A stretch of 64,000 nt of DNA from JACCVG01 sp963790245 (lineage in GTDB: Bacteria > Actinomycetota > Thermoleophilia > Solirubrobacterales > Thermoleophilaceae). Position 1 is the first letter of the stretch; each line of letters begins with the position of its first letter. The DNA lies in contig CAWBNP010000002.1 in the NCBI GenBank assembly GCA_963790245.1, positions 1,426,001-1,490,000 on the forward strand, given 5' to 3'. Both the position numbers and the translations under genes were made by a program. Shown piece after piece: positions 9,491 to 17,325 of the stretch. The notes beneath the pieces were generated by a model. It was not told where the DNA came from. It saw only the letters and a program-made list of their open reading frames with translations, and did no database searches.

Positions 9491-10962
9491 CGCTGCCGCC
9501 CCCGCTCGCCGAGATGCGCCTGGCGCACCGAGTCGGGCAAGCGGAAGGTCTGCTCCAGGCCGCCATCGAGCACCGGGAGGTTGAGCCGCTCGGCGAGCTC
9601 GCGCAGCCCGGCGAGGTCGTTGGCGTGGGCCGCGCCGGGGTCCTCGATCTTTGGGCGGGAGAACTCCTCGCCGCCGCGTGAGCAGAGGCCGCCTGCCACG
9701 GCGGGGGGGTCCGGCAGGTCGGGCGGCTCGAAGTCGGGTTTGCGATCCCAGTTGAAGCTCGCGCCGATGTTGTTGGCACGGGCATCACGCTTGACCAGCG
9801 CGCCAAGGCCAAACCGGTACTCGATGAACTTGAGAATCGACTCGTGCCCGTAGAGCCCGTGACGGATTCGCGCGCTGCGGCCGGGATGGAAGTTGCGCGC
9901 CCACGGCGAGATCGCTACCGCCGGGATCCGGAAGCCCATCTGGCCGAAATCGGTATCCAGATCCATCGTGCGGCGATCGTCAGGGACGCTCGGCGGACGG
10001 ACGTGGTCGAAGAAACCGCCCCATTCGTCGTAGACGATGAACATCGCACCGCGTCGGTAGTTGGGCGACTCGACGAACGCGTTCGCCACGTCCGCCATGA
10101 AGGCCTGGCCTAGCCGGACGTCCCCGAGCGGGTGCTCATCGGCCGACATCCCGGCCCCGCCGCCGCCGTCTGCGAACGGTGGATCGACGAACGCGATGTT
10201 CGGCAGCGTTCCGAGCGCTGCGTCGAGGTAGTACTGCGACATCGGACGTAGCCAAGGAACTGCGCGGGCTCCCCAGACGGCTGCGAACGGGAGATCGTTG
10301 AAGTAGTAGCCGACGGTCAGGCCGCGCTTCTGTGCGCGGTCGAAGATCGTCTCCCACTGGTTGCCGGCCGTGCTGAGCGGCGGACTGTTGGTGGTCTTGC
10401 CCCCCGACTGCGCCGACCACTTGTAGTAGCGGTTCGGCCAGGTCGAGGCGAGCAGCGAGCAGAAGTAGCGGTCATAGAGCGTGAAGTTCCGAGCTGCCGC
10501 GTGGATGAAGCCGAGCTCGCCCTCCTCGTAGTAGGTGAGCGCGAACTCGTCGTTGCCCGAGCCCTTGCCGAGGAAACCCTTGCGGAACTGCACGCGGCCC
10601 GATTCCCAGCCGTGACCCGGGTCCGGATGACCGCAGCCCTGATAGGGACTAGCCAGCGTCTCGGTCGCCGAGCGCGTCTTCACCCGGTCCCCGTCGGGGG
10701 TCCGGAACGTCTGATCGAGGACCGCGTCGGCGACGTCGTCGGCCCAGCCGAAGTAGTGGTCGAAGGAGCGGTTTTCCATCATCAGAACCACGAAGTGATC
10801 GATCGGCACGTTCCTCGGCCGTGGGAGCGCCGAAGCCCGAGTCGCGGCGTGCGCGGCCTGCTCGAGCAGCGTGTTGGCGCCGAGCGAGGTCATTCCGGCG
10901 AGACCGGCGGCGTAGGCCGAGCGCTCGAGAAACTCCCGACGCCGCAGATTCGACTCCCCCAT
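9487..10962 (-). CDS. Tat-exported phosphoesterase (phospholipase C / acid phosphatase family)
   Basis: Secreted hydrolase of phosphoesters, 491 residues. The N-terminus has a twin-arginine signal (RRREFLERSAYAAGLAGM) and an Ala-rich cleavage region near residue 40. The mature part opens IDHFVVLMMENRSFDHYFG, the hallmark of the bacterial PLC/AcpA family, with the metal-binding Asn/Glu and catalytic nucleophile region. Later DEWGGFFDHVRPP and the RIPAVAISPWA segment complete the active site. Choline/phosphatidylcholine versus general phosphatase specificity cannot be told. ATG at 10962 follows TACCTT by 7 nt, leaderless spacing. Ends 4 bases into the convergent glycosylase-like gene. Confidence 0.92.
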   Translation of the reverse strand: MGESNLRRREFLERSAYAAGLAGMTSLGANTLLEQAAHAATRASALPRPRNVPIDHFVVLMMENRSFDHYFGWADDVADAVLDQTFRTPDGDRVKTRSATETLASPYQGCGHPDPGHGWESGRVQFRKGFLGKGSGNDEFALTYYEEGELGFIHAAARNFTLYDRYFCSLLASTWPNRYYKWSAQSGGKTTNSPPLSTAGNQWETIFDRAQKRGLTVGYYFNDLPFAAVWGARAVPWLRPMSQYYLDAALGTLPNIAFVDPPFADGGGGAGMSADEHPLGDVRLGQAFMADVANAFVESPNYRRGAMFIVYDEWGGFFDHVRPPSVPDDRRTMDLDTDFGQMGFRIPAVAISPWARNFHPGRSARIRHGLYGHESILKFIEYRFGLGALVKRDARANNIGASFNWDRKPDFEPPDLPDPPAVAGGLCSRGGEEFSRPKIEDPGAAHANDLAGLRELAERLNLPVLDGGLEQTFRLPDSVRQAHLGERGRQR

Positions 10963-10969
10963 CGATCGA

Positions 10970-10975
10970 AAGGTA
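10970..10975 (-). promoter_or_regulatory. -10-like TANNNT element of the phosphoesterase gene
   Basis: TACCTT on the minus strand followed by 7 nt (TCGATCG) and the ATG at 10962; leaderless spacing. Confidence 0.5.
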
Positions 10976-11074
10976 CTCCGTCGCGCGAACCGGCGGTGAA
11001 GTTCTCGCTAAGCCGATTACGGGCACCCTGTTAGCTTGCGAGGCCCTTTCAACGAAACCGCATGAGGAGTACCC

Positions 11075-11674
11075 ATGGCTTACGAAGTACCAGCTCTTCC
11101 CTACGACTACGCCGCGCTCGAGCCGCACATCGACGAGGCGACGATGAAGGTCCATCACGACAAGCACCATCAGGCCTACGTCGACAAGGCGAATGCTGCG
11201 CTCGAGGGCACCGACCTCGCCGACGCATCGATCGAGGACGTGATCGCCGACCTCTCCAAGGTCCCCGAGGACAAGCGCGGCGCTGTCCGCAACAACGGCG
11301 GCGGCCACCTCAACCACTCGCTGTTCTGGGAGTCGATGTCGCCCGACGGCGGCGGTGCCCCCGACGGAGAGCTCGGCGCGGCAATCGACGAGGCCTTCGG
11401 CTCGTTCGAGGACTTCAAGACCAAGGTCAAGGAGACCGGCGTCGGTCAGTTCGGCTCCGGCTGGGCGTGGCTGGTGAAGGACGGCTCGGGGCTCGCGGTA
11501 GTCGGCACGCCCAACCAGGACAACCCGATCTCAGACGGCAAGACCCCGCTGCTGGGGATCGACGTCTGGGAGCACGCTTACTACCTCAAGTACCAGAACA
11601 AGCGTCCCGATTACATCGACGCTTGGTGGAACGTGGTCGATTGGTCGAAGGTGGCTGAACGATTCAGCGCGTAG
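11075..11674 (+). CDS. sodA: Superoxide dismutase [Mn/Fe]
   Basis: Cytoplasmic dismutation of superoxide to oxygen and peroxide. The 199-residue protein shows the four metal ligands: His in MKVHHDKHHQAYVDK, His in NNGGGHLNHSLFW, and the Asp and His of the DVWEHAYYLKYQNKR signature. GSGWAWLV is the usual outer-sphere motif. Mn versus Fe use cannot be decided from sequence alone, though the Gly-Gln pattern (GVGQFGSGW) gives no strong hint. A GAGGAG ribosome binding site lies 5 nt before the ATG, so this gene has a conventional leader. Monocistronic; a hairpin follows at 11769-11801. Confidence 0.98.
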   Translation: MAYEVPALPYDYAALEPHIDEATMKVHHDKHHQAYVDKANAALEGTDLADASIEDVIADLSKVPEDKRGAVRNNGGGHLNHSLFWESMSPDGGGAPDGELGAAIDEAFGSFEDFKTKVKETGVGQFGSGWAWLVKDGSGLAVVGTPNQDNPISDGKTPLLGIDVWEHAYYLKYQNKRPDYIDAWWNVVDWSKVAERFSA

Positions 11675-11768
11675 CGTTGCTGCTCGGGGCTTTGCTCCGG
11701 TAGAGCGCCTCCCCCCTCGCTCACCGCTCGGGGAGAGCCATCTCCACCGTCACATCCCCTCGTCAACC

Positions 11769-11801
11769 CGCCCGGCCCACGTTTATTTGGTGGGCTGGGC
11801 G
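11769..11801. terminator. Bidirectional terminator hairpin between sodA and the methyltransferase gene
   Basis: Stem CGCCCGGCCCAC (11769-11780) pairs with GTGGGCTGGGCG (11790-11801), 12 positions with one G-T wobble, around a T-rich 9-nt loop. It lies between convergent gene ends and could stop transcription from either side. No long T-run follows. Confidence 0.7.
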
Positions 11802-11829
11802 AATCGCCGGGCCTAGCCGAGTCGATCCC

Positions 11830-13158
11830 TCATTGCTGCCGTTGGCGTTCGAACAACGCCACGCACTCGATGTGGGGCGTCTGGGGGAACATGTCGACGG
11901 GCGTCACCGCGGCCAGCTCGTAGCCGGCGTCGACGATCTGGCGAGCATTGGGCGCGAGGGTGGACGGGTTGCAGGAGACGTAGACGATGCGGTTGGCCTC
12001 GGCTTCGAGGACACGGCGAACGATCTTCTGCGAGAGGCCGGCGCGCGGCGGGTCGAGCACGACGACGTCGGGCTTGCCGGCCTTCTCGATCAGCGGTCGC
12101 ATCGCGGTCCGGACGTCGCCCGCAAAGAACCGTGCGTTCGAGATCCCGTTGAGCTCCGCGTTGGCGATCGCATCGCCGATCGCCTGCTCGACGATCTCGA
12201 GCCCCCACACCTCACGCGATCGCGAGGCGAGCGCGAGCGCGATCGTGCCGATCCCGCAAAACAGGTCGAACACCCGCTCACTGCCGTCCAGCGCGGCGAG
12301 CTCGATTGCCTTCGAGTAGAGGACCTCGGCCATCTCGGTGTTGGTCTGGAAGAACGCCTCCGGCGAGATCTTGAACCGCAGCCGCCGCCCGGCGACCGTC
12401 AGCTCCTCATCGATCTGGCGCTCACCCTGGAGCAGGCGTGTCGTGCCGTCGCGGGTCGTCTCCGAGAGCGCCGGTGTAGCGGTCCAGAGCACGGCGTCGG
12501 CCTCGGTCGCCACCGCGAACTCCGCGTGGCGGAACTCTCCAGGACCGGTGATCAACCGCGCCTGGACCTGGCCGCTGCGGCGCCCCTCGCGTACGACGAG
12601 GTTGCGCAGGAAGCCGTGGTGATCGCGGCGATCCCACGTCGAGAGCCCCTGCTCCCGGCACCAGCGCTTGACGGCCTCCCGGACCTCGTCGACCGACGCC
12701 GAGGCGAGCACGTCCGCGGACACGTCGTCGATCTCGTTCCAGCGCCCCGAGCGGTGGAAACCGAGCACGAGCTCACCGCCATCGGGCGCGCCGCCGAAGG
12801 AGTACTCGAGCTTGTTGCGGTAGTTCCACTGCTCGACGGCGGGGACGATGTCTGCAACCGGCGGCGTCTCGAAGCGGCCGATCCGCTCGAGCGCCTCGAC
12901 GACGAGCCGCTGCTTGTGCTCGAGCTGGCGCTCGTAGGGAAGGACCTGCCAGGGCGCGCCAGGATGCGCCGAACGAGGCTCGATTCGGTCCGGGCTCGGC
13001 TCGAGCAGCTCGACCACGCGCGCCTCCGCGAACGCCCGCTTGCGCTTGGTCACAGCCGCGCGCACACGATCCCCGGGCAGCGCTCCGGAGACGAATACGA
13101 CATAGCCATCCGCGCGGCCGACCCCGGCACCGCCGAAGGCCAGCCCGTCGATCGTCAG
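11830..13158 (-). CDS. TrmA/RlmD-type RNA (uracil-5-)-methyltransferase, no Fe-S cysteines
   Basis: SAM-dependent methylation of a uridine C5 in rRNA or tRNA. Domain order is TRAM (residues 1-55, DGLAFGGAGVGRADGYVVFV), central RNA-binding region, and Rossmann domain with VFDLFCGIGTIALALA, VVLDPPRAGL and the catalytic YVSCNPSTLA. The C-x5-C-x2-C cluster expected after SPDRIEPR is replaced by SAHPGAP, so no 4Fe-4S cluster is expected. The TRAM sequence continues in frame upstream of the first ATG/GTG/TTG codon (GTG at 13065), and there is no such codon in the gap. A CTG at 13158 sits exactly at the TRAM start and is taken as the likely start. The exact base methylated is unknown. Confidence 0.85.
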   Translation of the reverse strand: MTIDGLAFGGAGVGRADGYVVFVSGALPGDRVRAAVTKRKRAFAEARVVELLEPSPDRIEPRSAHPGAPWQVLPYERQLEHKQRLVVEALERIGRFETPPVADIVPAVEQWNYRNKLEYSFGGAPDGGELVLGFHRSGRWNEIDDVSADVLASASVDEVREAVKRWCREQGLSTWDRRDHHGFLRNLVVREGRRSGQVQARLITGPGEFRHAEFAVATEADAVLWTATPALSETTRDGTTRLLQGERQIDEELTVAGRRLRFKISPEAFFQTNTEMAEVLYSKAIELAALDGSERVFDLFCGIGTIALALASRSREVWGLEIVEQAIGDAIANAELNGISNARFFAGDVRTAMRPLIEKAGKPDVVVLDPPRAGLSQKIVRRVLEAEANRIVYVSCNPSTLAPNARQIVDAGYELAAVTPVDMFPQTPHIECVALFERQRQQ

Positions 13159-13223
13159 TTCGATCTCGGCGCCGCGCGCGGGGCGCGCGGCCTGTTCTCC
13201 GGCGCTGGCCGAGATCGCGGTCG

Positions 13224-14054
13224 CTAGCCGAGCTTGGTGCTGATCGAGTTCAGCACCGACTTGCGGTTGGCGTTGCGCTTCTCGTAATCGCGGACCTTGC
13301 GCAGCTCGGCCGGGCTGAGGTTCGTCAGCCGCGAGCTGACCTGCGCCGCCGTCAGATCGTCGTAGCCGAGCACCGGGAAGCTTGGCCCGACACCGGCCGC
13401 ACGCCGAACGCGATCGACCTGCGCGAGAGCAGGATCGCCGGTCCGTACCGCGCGGGTGCGGACTTTGGTCGCCGCGCCCCCGACCTGCTTGCGAGCCGAG
13501 GCGGCGGCCGTCTCGCTGCGCTTGCGAGCTGAATCGGTAGCCGAGTCGACCTCCGAACGGCCGCGCTGGATCAGCTTCTCGAGGTCCTGGACGACGTCGT
13601 TGGTCTCCTTGCGGGCACGCTCGAGGAGCGACTGGACCACGTTTTGCGCGTCGTCAACGGTTACCCGTCCGCGCTTGACGGCCTCGTCCATGACCTCCTC
13701 CATCCGCTCGCGGGTGAGGATCACGAAGCTCGGCGGAGTGCCGCCTTGCAGTGCTTCCCGGAACTCCTTGATCGCCTTGCCGGCGAGGTCGGGAGCGGCC
13801 TGTGAGCGCTTGGCTGCGGGCCTGCGTGCCGCGCCCTTCTGTGCGGCTGGCTTGCGGGCAGCGGTCTTCCGCTTCGCCGCAGGCTTCTTGGCGGCGGCCT
13901 TCTTGGCCGCCGGCTTCGCGCGCTTGGCGGAGGCGGTCGCACGGCTGGCCGTGGCCTTGGCTGCGGGCTTCTTGGCGGCAGGCTTGCGCGCCGCCGGCTT
14001 CTTCGCTGCGGGCTTGCGCGCCGCCGGCTTCTTCGCTGAGCTGCTGTCTGCCAT
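13224..14054 (-). CDS. Lys/Ala-rich H1-like protein with C-terminal conserved domain
   Basis: A 276-residue protein in three parts. Residues 1-90 are a basic tail built from repeats of KKPAARKPA and close variants, like bacterial histone H1 homologues that bind DNA nonspecifically. Residues 95-190 form an amphipathic helical region (PSFVILTRERMEEVMDEAVKRG, then a phasin-like helix rich in ERARKETNDVVQDLEKL). The last 45 residues, with LGYDDLTAAQVSSRLTNLSPAELRKVRDYEKRNANRK, are a short helical module found at the end of other actinobacterial nucleoid-associated proteins. Role in nucleoid structure is inference. The methyltransferase gene follows 65 nt downstream. Confidence 0.8.
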   Translation of the reverse strand: MADSSSAKKPAARKPAAKKPAARKPAAKKPAAKATASRATASAKRAKPAAKKAAAKKPAAKRKTAARKPAAQKGAARRPAAKRSQAAPDLAGKAIKEFREALQGGTPPSFVILTRERMEEVMDEAVKRGRVTVDDAQNVVQSLLERARKETNDVVQDLEKLIQRGRSEVDSATDSARKRSETAAASARKQVGGAATKVRTRAVRTGDPALAQVDRVRRAAGVGPSFPVLGYDDLTAAQVSSRLTNLSPAELRKVRDYEKRNANRKSVLNSISTKLG

Positions 14055-14087
14055 CTCTCTGCTCCTCCTGGTTGGTCGACGCCTGTG

Positions 14088-14948
14088 TCAGCCTACCCGG
14101 CGGGCTGGCACCGCGAACTCGGCGACCACCGGCGCGTGATCTGACAGGCGCAGGCGTAGTCCGGTCCCGGCGTCGAGCGGTTCGCGCCAGCCATCGGGAA
14201 GTGGGGCAGCGGCCGATAAGGGATCGGCGCCGAAGCTGAGCAGATGATCGATCGCCCCCGGGTCGCTCGCGCCCGCCAACCCGAACCGCCGCTCCAGCAG
14301 GTCGAAGATCTCCGGGGAGCCCTTCGGGCGCAGGTTGAAGTCGCCGCCGAGCACCACCGGCCCTTCGCCCGACCAACGGGCCAGGTCGGCCGCCGCCAGC
14401 TCGGCTTCGAGCGCCGCGGCTGTCCGGTCGTGAACGCTCAGATGGACGTTGCCGATCGCGACCAAGGCTCCGCGCGGCTCGCGCGCGAGCACTCCGATCG
14501 TCCGCCGCCGCTGCGGCTCGTGTGCGAGCGTCAGCCGGCGTACCCGCTGGATCCGCCATGGAGGGCGCACGAGCAGCTGGTTGGATCCTCCCTCCCAGGC
14601 CCCGATCAGGTCGGGGTTGAAGTCCGCGAGTCGGCCGCGCAGACTCATCCCGAAGAACCGCGCGGTCAAGGCGCTGGCGCCTGCCGACCCCGTCGCTCGG
14701 CAGAGCGGCCCGAGCCACCGGGGCGGGACCTCCTGAAGCAGCGCGACGTTCCAGGGGTCGCTCGCCAGCGCTGCACTGAACTCTGGCAGCAGCGACCGGT
14801 TTACCTGGGCGTAGAGCGCACCCCGCTCGGGGCGGCGACACCACTTCGAGCGACCCGTGTAGAGCGAGCCATCGGGCGGGCGGTCGCGGCCGTGGAAGAG
14901 GTTCCAGCTCAGCACGCGCAGGCTGACACCGTCGGGGCTGGCATCCAT
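14088..14948 (-). CDS. Endonuclease/exonuclease/phosphatase-fold protein
   Basis: A 286-residue member of the EEP (DNase I/exonuclease III/sphingomyelinase-like) superfamily. Motifs in order: LRVLSWNLFHGR (metal-binding Asn), VALLQEVPP (metal-binding Glu), AIGNVHLSVH, VVLGGDFNLRP (catalytic Asp and Asn), GAIDHLLSFG and the terminal LRLSDHAPVVAEF with the catalytic His. No signal peptide is seen, so it is probably cytoplasmic. The substrate (DNA, lipid head group or nucleotide) cannot be deduced. Its ATG is only 19 nt from the divergent argF start, so both promoters must overlap this short gap or the neighbouring coding region. Confidence 0.88.
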   Translation of the reverse strand: MDASPDGVSLRVLSWNLFHGRDRPPDGSLYTGRSKWCRRPERGALYAQVNRSLLPEFSAALASDPWNVALLQEVPPRWLGPLCRATGSAGASALTARFFGMSLRGRLADFNPDLIGAWEGGSNQLLVRPPWRIQRVRRLTLAHEPQRRRTIGVLAREPRGALVAIGNVHLSVHDRTAAALEAELAAADLARWSGEGPVVLGGDFNLRPKGSPEIFDLLERRFGLAGASDPGAIDHLLSFGADPLSAAAPLPDGWREPLDAGTGLRLRLSDHAPVVAEFAVPARRVG

Positions 14949-14955
14949 CCCGTAC

Positions 14956-14961
14956 TACGAT
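14956..14961 (+). promoter_or_regulatory. -10-like TANNNT element of argF
   Basis: TACGAT followed by 6 nt (CTCACG) and the GTG at 14968; leaderless spacing within a 19-nt divergent gap. Confidence 0.55.
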
Positions 14962-14967
14962 CTCACG

Positions 14968-15888
14968 GTGAATCACCCACGCCACTTCCTCACCGGCGAG
15001 GAGCTGACCGGCGAGGAGCTGGCCCGGCTCCTCGATCGCGCCCTCGAGCTCAAGCACGACCGCCTCGCGGCGCGACCGCTCGAGGGGTGCAGCGTGGGCC
15101 TCGTCTTCGAGAAGCCCTCGACCCGCACCCGCGTTTCGTTCGAGGTGGGAGTCTCCGAGCTGGGCGGGAACCCCGTCGTGCTGCGCGGCGACGAGCTCCA
15201 GATATCGCGCGGCGAAGCGCTCCGCGATACGGCGCTGGTGCTCTCGCGGTTCCTCCACATGCTCGGGCTGCGCACCGGAGCCCACGCCAATCTCGAGGAG
15301 CTGGCCCGCTACTCCGCCATCCCGGTCGTGAACATGCTGAGTGCCGACCACCACCCCTGCCAGGCGCTCGCCGACCTGCTGACGCTGCGAGAGCGGTTCG
15401 GGTCGACGGACGGACTGAAGGTCGCCTACGTCGGCGATGGGAACAACGTCGCCCACTCGCTGCTGCTGCTCGGCGCGCGCGCCGGGGTCGATGTCGTCGT
15501 CGCGACGCCGCCGGACCTCGCGCCTGACGCGGCGATCGTTGCGCGCGCCGATGCCGGGGCGATCGGCGAGGGTTCGGCGAGCACGACGACCGACGCGCGC
15601 GCGGCGGCGAGCGGCGCACACGCGCTCTACACCGACGTCTGGATCAGCATGGGCGATGACGAAGCGGCGGTGGCCGACAAGCGGGCGCTGCTTACGCCCT
15701 ACCGCCTCGACGAAGACCTTCTCGGTTGCGCGCGGCCTGATGCCGTCGCGCTTCACTGCCTGCCGGCCCATCCGGGCGATGAGATCTCCGAGGGGGTGCT
15801 CCACGGCGAACGCTCGGCGATCTGGGACCAGGCCGAGAACCGCCTTCACGCCCAAAAGGCGCTACTCGAGCTGCTCGTCAGCGGCTAG
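14968..15888 (+). CDS. argF: Ornithine carbamoyltransferase
   Basis: Arginine biosynthesis: carbamoyl phosphate plus ornithine to citrulline. The 306-residue protein has the carbamoyl-phosphate binding FEKPSTRTRVSFE, then RTGAHANLEELARYS, the DHHPCQALADLLTL loop and the ornithine-binding HCLPAHPGDEIS. Length is normal. The remaining arg genes are not beside it, so this is an isolated argF. The GTG start is supported by the upstream TACGAT at leaderless spacing and by the direct HFLTGEELTGEEL N-terminus. That start region contains a perfect small repeat (LTGEELTGEEL) with no obvious meaning. Confidence 0.96.
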   Translation: MNHPRHFLTGEELTGEELARLLDRALELKHDRLAARPLEGCSVGLVFEKPSTRTRVSFEVGVSELGGNPVVLRGDELQISRGEALRDTALVLSRFLHMLGLRTGAHANLEELARYSAIPVVNMLSADHHPCQALADLLTLRERFGSTDGLKVAYVGDGNNVAHSLLLLGARAGVDVVVATPPDLAPDAAIVARADAGAIGEGSASTTTDARAAASGAHALYTDVWISMGDDEAAVADKRALLTPYRLDEDLLGCARPDAVALHCLPAHPGDEISEGVLHGERSAIWDQAENRLHAQKALLELLVSG

Positions 15889-15900
15889 CCGCCCAGACGC

Positions 15901-16395
15901 TCAGCCACGCGCTCGCAGCCCGAAGCCGCGCAGCATGAGCAGCGCCGCCTCGCCGAGCCCTCCGCGCGCGGGAAGCGTCCCGAGCTGGACGGCGGTCTCG
16001 TAGAGGTCGAAGAAGCCCCGTGCGCGGCGGATCAGCTCGCCGTCCAGCTCGACGTAGTGGAGACCATGGACGATCACGAACCGGCCGGTGGCGCTCAGCG
16101 GTCCGGTGTCGCCGCGGTGGGTTCCGGCCAGCCGCCAAGGGATGCAGGCGTGGGTCGGCGTCGCGAGCCGTTCGGCGGTCCGCTCGACGCGGAGATCGGG
16201 AAACCCGGCGCGCAGGCGCGCTGCGTGCTGCTCGAGCGCGGGGAGACCGTCGAGGGGCTCTGCGGTGAGCGGATCCTCGTAGTGGACATCGGGCGTGCAG
16301 CACAGGGCAAACGGCCGGATGCCGGTCCAGGCGGCCTCCCACGCGTCCGCGAGCGGGTCGATCGGGACCGCGGGGAGTTGTGAGTGCTCAGCCAT
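15901..16395 (-). CDS. SnoaL-like (NTF2 fold) protein
   Basis: A 164-residue NTF2-like protein. Family pattern: PLADAWEAAWTG, a first helix with the conserved CCTPDVHYEDPLTAEPLDG segment typical of SnoaL/polyketide-cyclase-like domains, then beta strands ending in VIVHGLHYVELDGELI and ARGFFDLYETAVQLG. Such domains often act as small hydrolases, isomerases or binding proteins; nothing identifies its ligand. The ATG overlaps the end of thiG by 8 bases, so it is the last gene of the thiO-thiS-thiG operon. A thiamine-related role is possible but only by position. Confidence 0.8.
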   Translation of the reverse strand: MAEHSQLPAVPIDPLADAWEAAWTGIRPFALCCTPDVHYEDPLTAEPLDGLPALEQHAARLRAGFPDLRVERTAERLATPTHACIPWRLAGTHRGDTGPLSATGRFVIVHGLHYVELDGELIRRARGFFDLYETAVQLGTLPARGGLGEAALLMLRGFGLRARG

Positions 16396-17170
16396 CCGAA
16401 AGCCTGGGCCGGCCCTCCATCTGCGTCGAGGCCTCCCCGTAGAGGCGCCTCGGGATGCGGCCCGACTCGAAGGCCAGCCGGCCGGCCTGCACGGCGAGCG
16501 CCATCGCGCGCGCCATGCGCGGTGGATCGGCCGACCTCGAGACAGCGCTGGCGAGCAGCACCGCGTCGCAGCCGAGCTCCATCGCGAGCGCCGCGTCTGA
16601 CGCCGTCCCGATCCCCGCGTCGAGGATCACCGGGACGCCGGCCTGCTCTCGGATCAGCCGCAGGTTGTAGGGGTTCTGGATCCCCATGCCGCTGCCGATC
16701 GGTGATCCGAGCGGCATGACCGCGGCGCAGCCGACCTGCTCGAGGCGCCGCGAGAGGATCGGGTCGTCGCTGGCGTAGGGGAGCACCACGAACCCGTCTC
16801 CGGTGAGCTCCTCGGCCGCGCGCAACGTCTCCGCCGGGTCGGGCAACAGGGTGCGCTCGTCACCGATCACCTCGAGCTTGACCCAGTCGGTCTCGAACGC
16901 CTCGCGGGCCAGCTTCGCGGTCGTGACCGCGTCCCGGGCGGTGAAGCACCCAGCCGTGTTGGGCAACAGGAAACAACCGGCGGCCGTCAGCAGCTCGACG
17001 ATCGAGCCGCGTGCCCCTGGCTCGACACGACGCAACGCGAGGGTCGCCATCTCGGCGCCGGAGGCGCGCACGGCGGCGTCCATCTGGCCGAGATCGCGGA
17101 AGCCCCCCGTCCCGATCACGAGCCGTGAGCCGAACTCGCGGTCGGCGATCCGCAAGCTCAGCGAGAACAC
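16388..17170 (-). CDS. thiG: Thiazole synthase ThiG
   Basis: Forms the thiazole phosphate of thiamine from deoxyxylulose phosphate, dehydroglycine (from ThiO in aerobes) and ThiS thiocarboxylate. The protein is a TIM barrel of about 260 residues: FGSRLVIGTGGF, LPNTAGCFTARDAV, DWVKLEVIGDERTLLPD with the catalytic Lys, MPLGSPIGSGMGIQNP and DAGIGTASDAALAMELG. Two starts lie inside the first copy of a 56-bp tandem repeat: GTG at 17170 (used) and TTG at 17185. The repeat is 56 nt, not a multiple of 3, so start-like sequences in the other copies are in different frames and are decoys. The gene overlaps the SnoaL-like gene. Confidence 0.95.
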   Translation of the reverse strand: MFSLSLRIADREFGSRLVIGTGGFRDLGQMDAAVRASGAEMATLALRRVEPGARGSIVELLTAAGCFLLPNTAGCFTARDAVTTAKLAREAFETDWVKLEVIGDERTLLPDPAETLRAAEELTGDGFVVLPYASDDPILSRRLEQVGCAAVMPLGSPIGSGMGIQNPYNLRLIREQAGVPVILDAGIGTASDAALAMELGCDAVLLASAVSRSADPPRMARAMALAVQAGRLAFESGRIPRRLYGEASTQMEGRPRLSDG

Positions 17171-17312
17171 CCCCGCTGGGACCAACGTCGCGTGCTGAGG
17201 ACCCGGTGGGGTCTCAGCGAGAACACCCCCGCTGGGACCAACGTCGCGTGCTGAGGACCCGGTGGGGTCTCAGCGAGAACACCCCCGCTGGGACCAACGT
17301 CGCGTGCTGAGG
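17157..17312. repeat. 56-bp tandem repeat, three copies (third partial)
   Basis: Copies start at 17157, 17213 and 17269. The first two are full 56-bp units; the third matches for its first 44 bases and then diverges. Each unit holds a strong hairpin, GCTGAGgACCC-GGTG-GGGTCTCAGC, at 17194-17218 and again at 17250-17274, with a 10-bp stem and one bulged base. The array lies between thiS (stop at 17326) and thiG, and covers the thiG start. It may set the ThiS:ThiG ratio or be a mutable spacer. Confidence 0.9.
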
Positions 17313-17325
17313 GGTCGGTGGACCC

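Noticed and set aside
17011..17310. Frame encoding repeated TPPLGPTSRAEDPVG-like residues
   Set aside because: It is only a translation of the 56-bp DNA repeat on the non-coding strand; no ribosome binding site or homology.
17157..17312. CRISPR-like array
   Set aside because: Copies are contiguous with no unique spacers and there are no cas genes; it is a tandem repeat.
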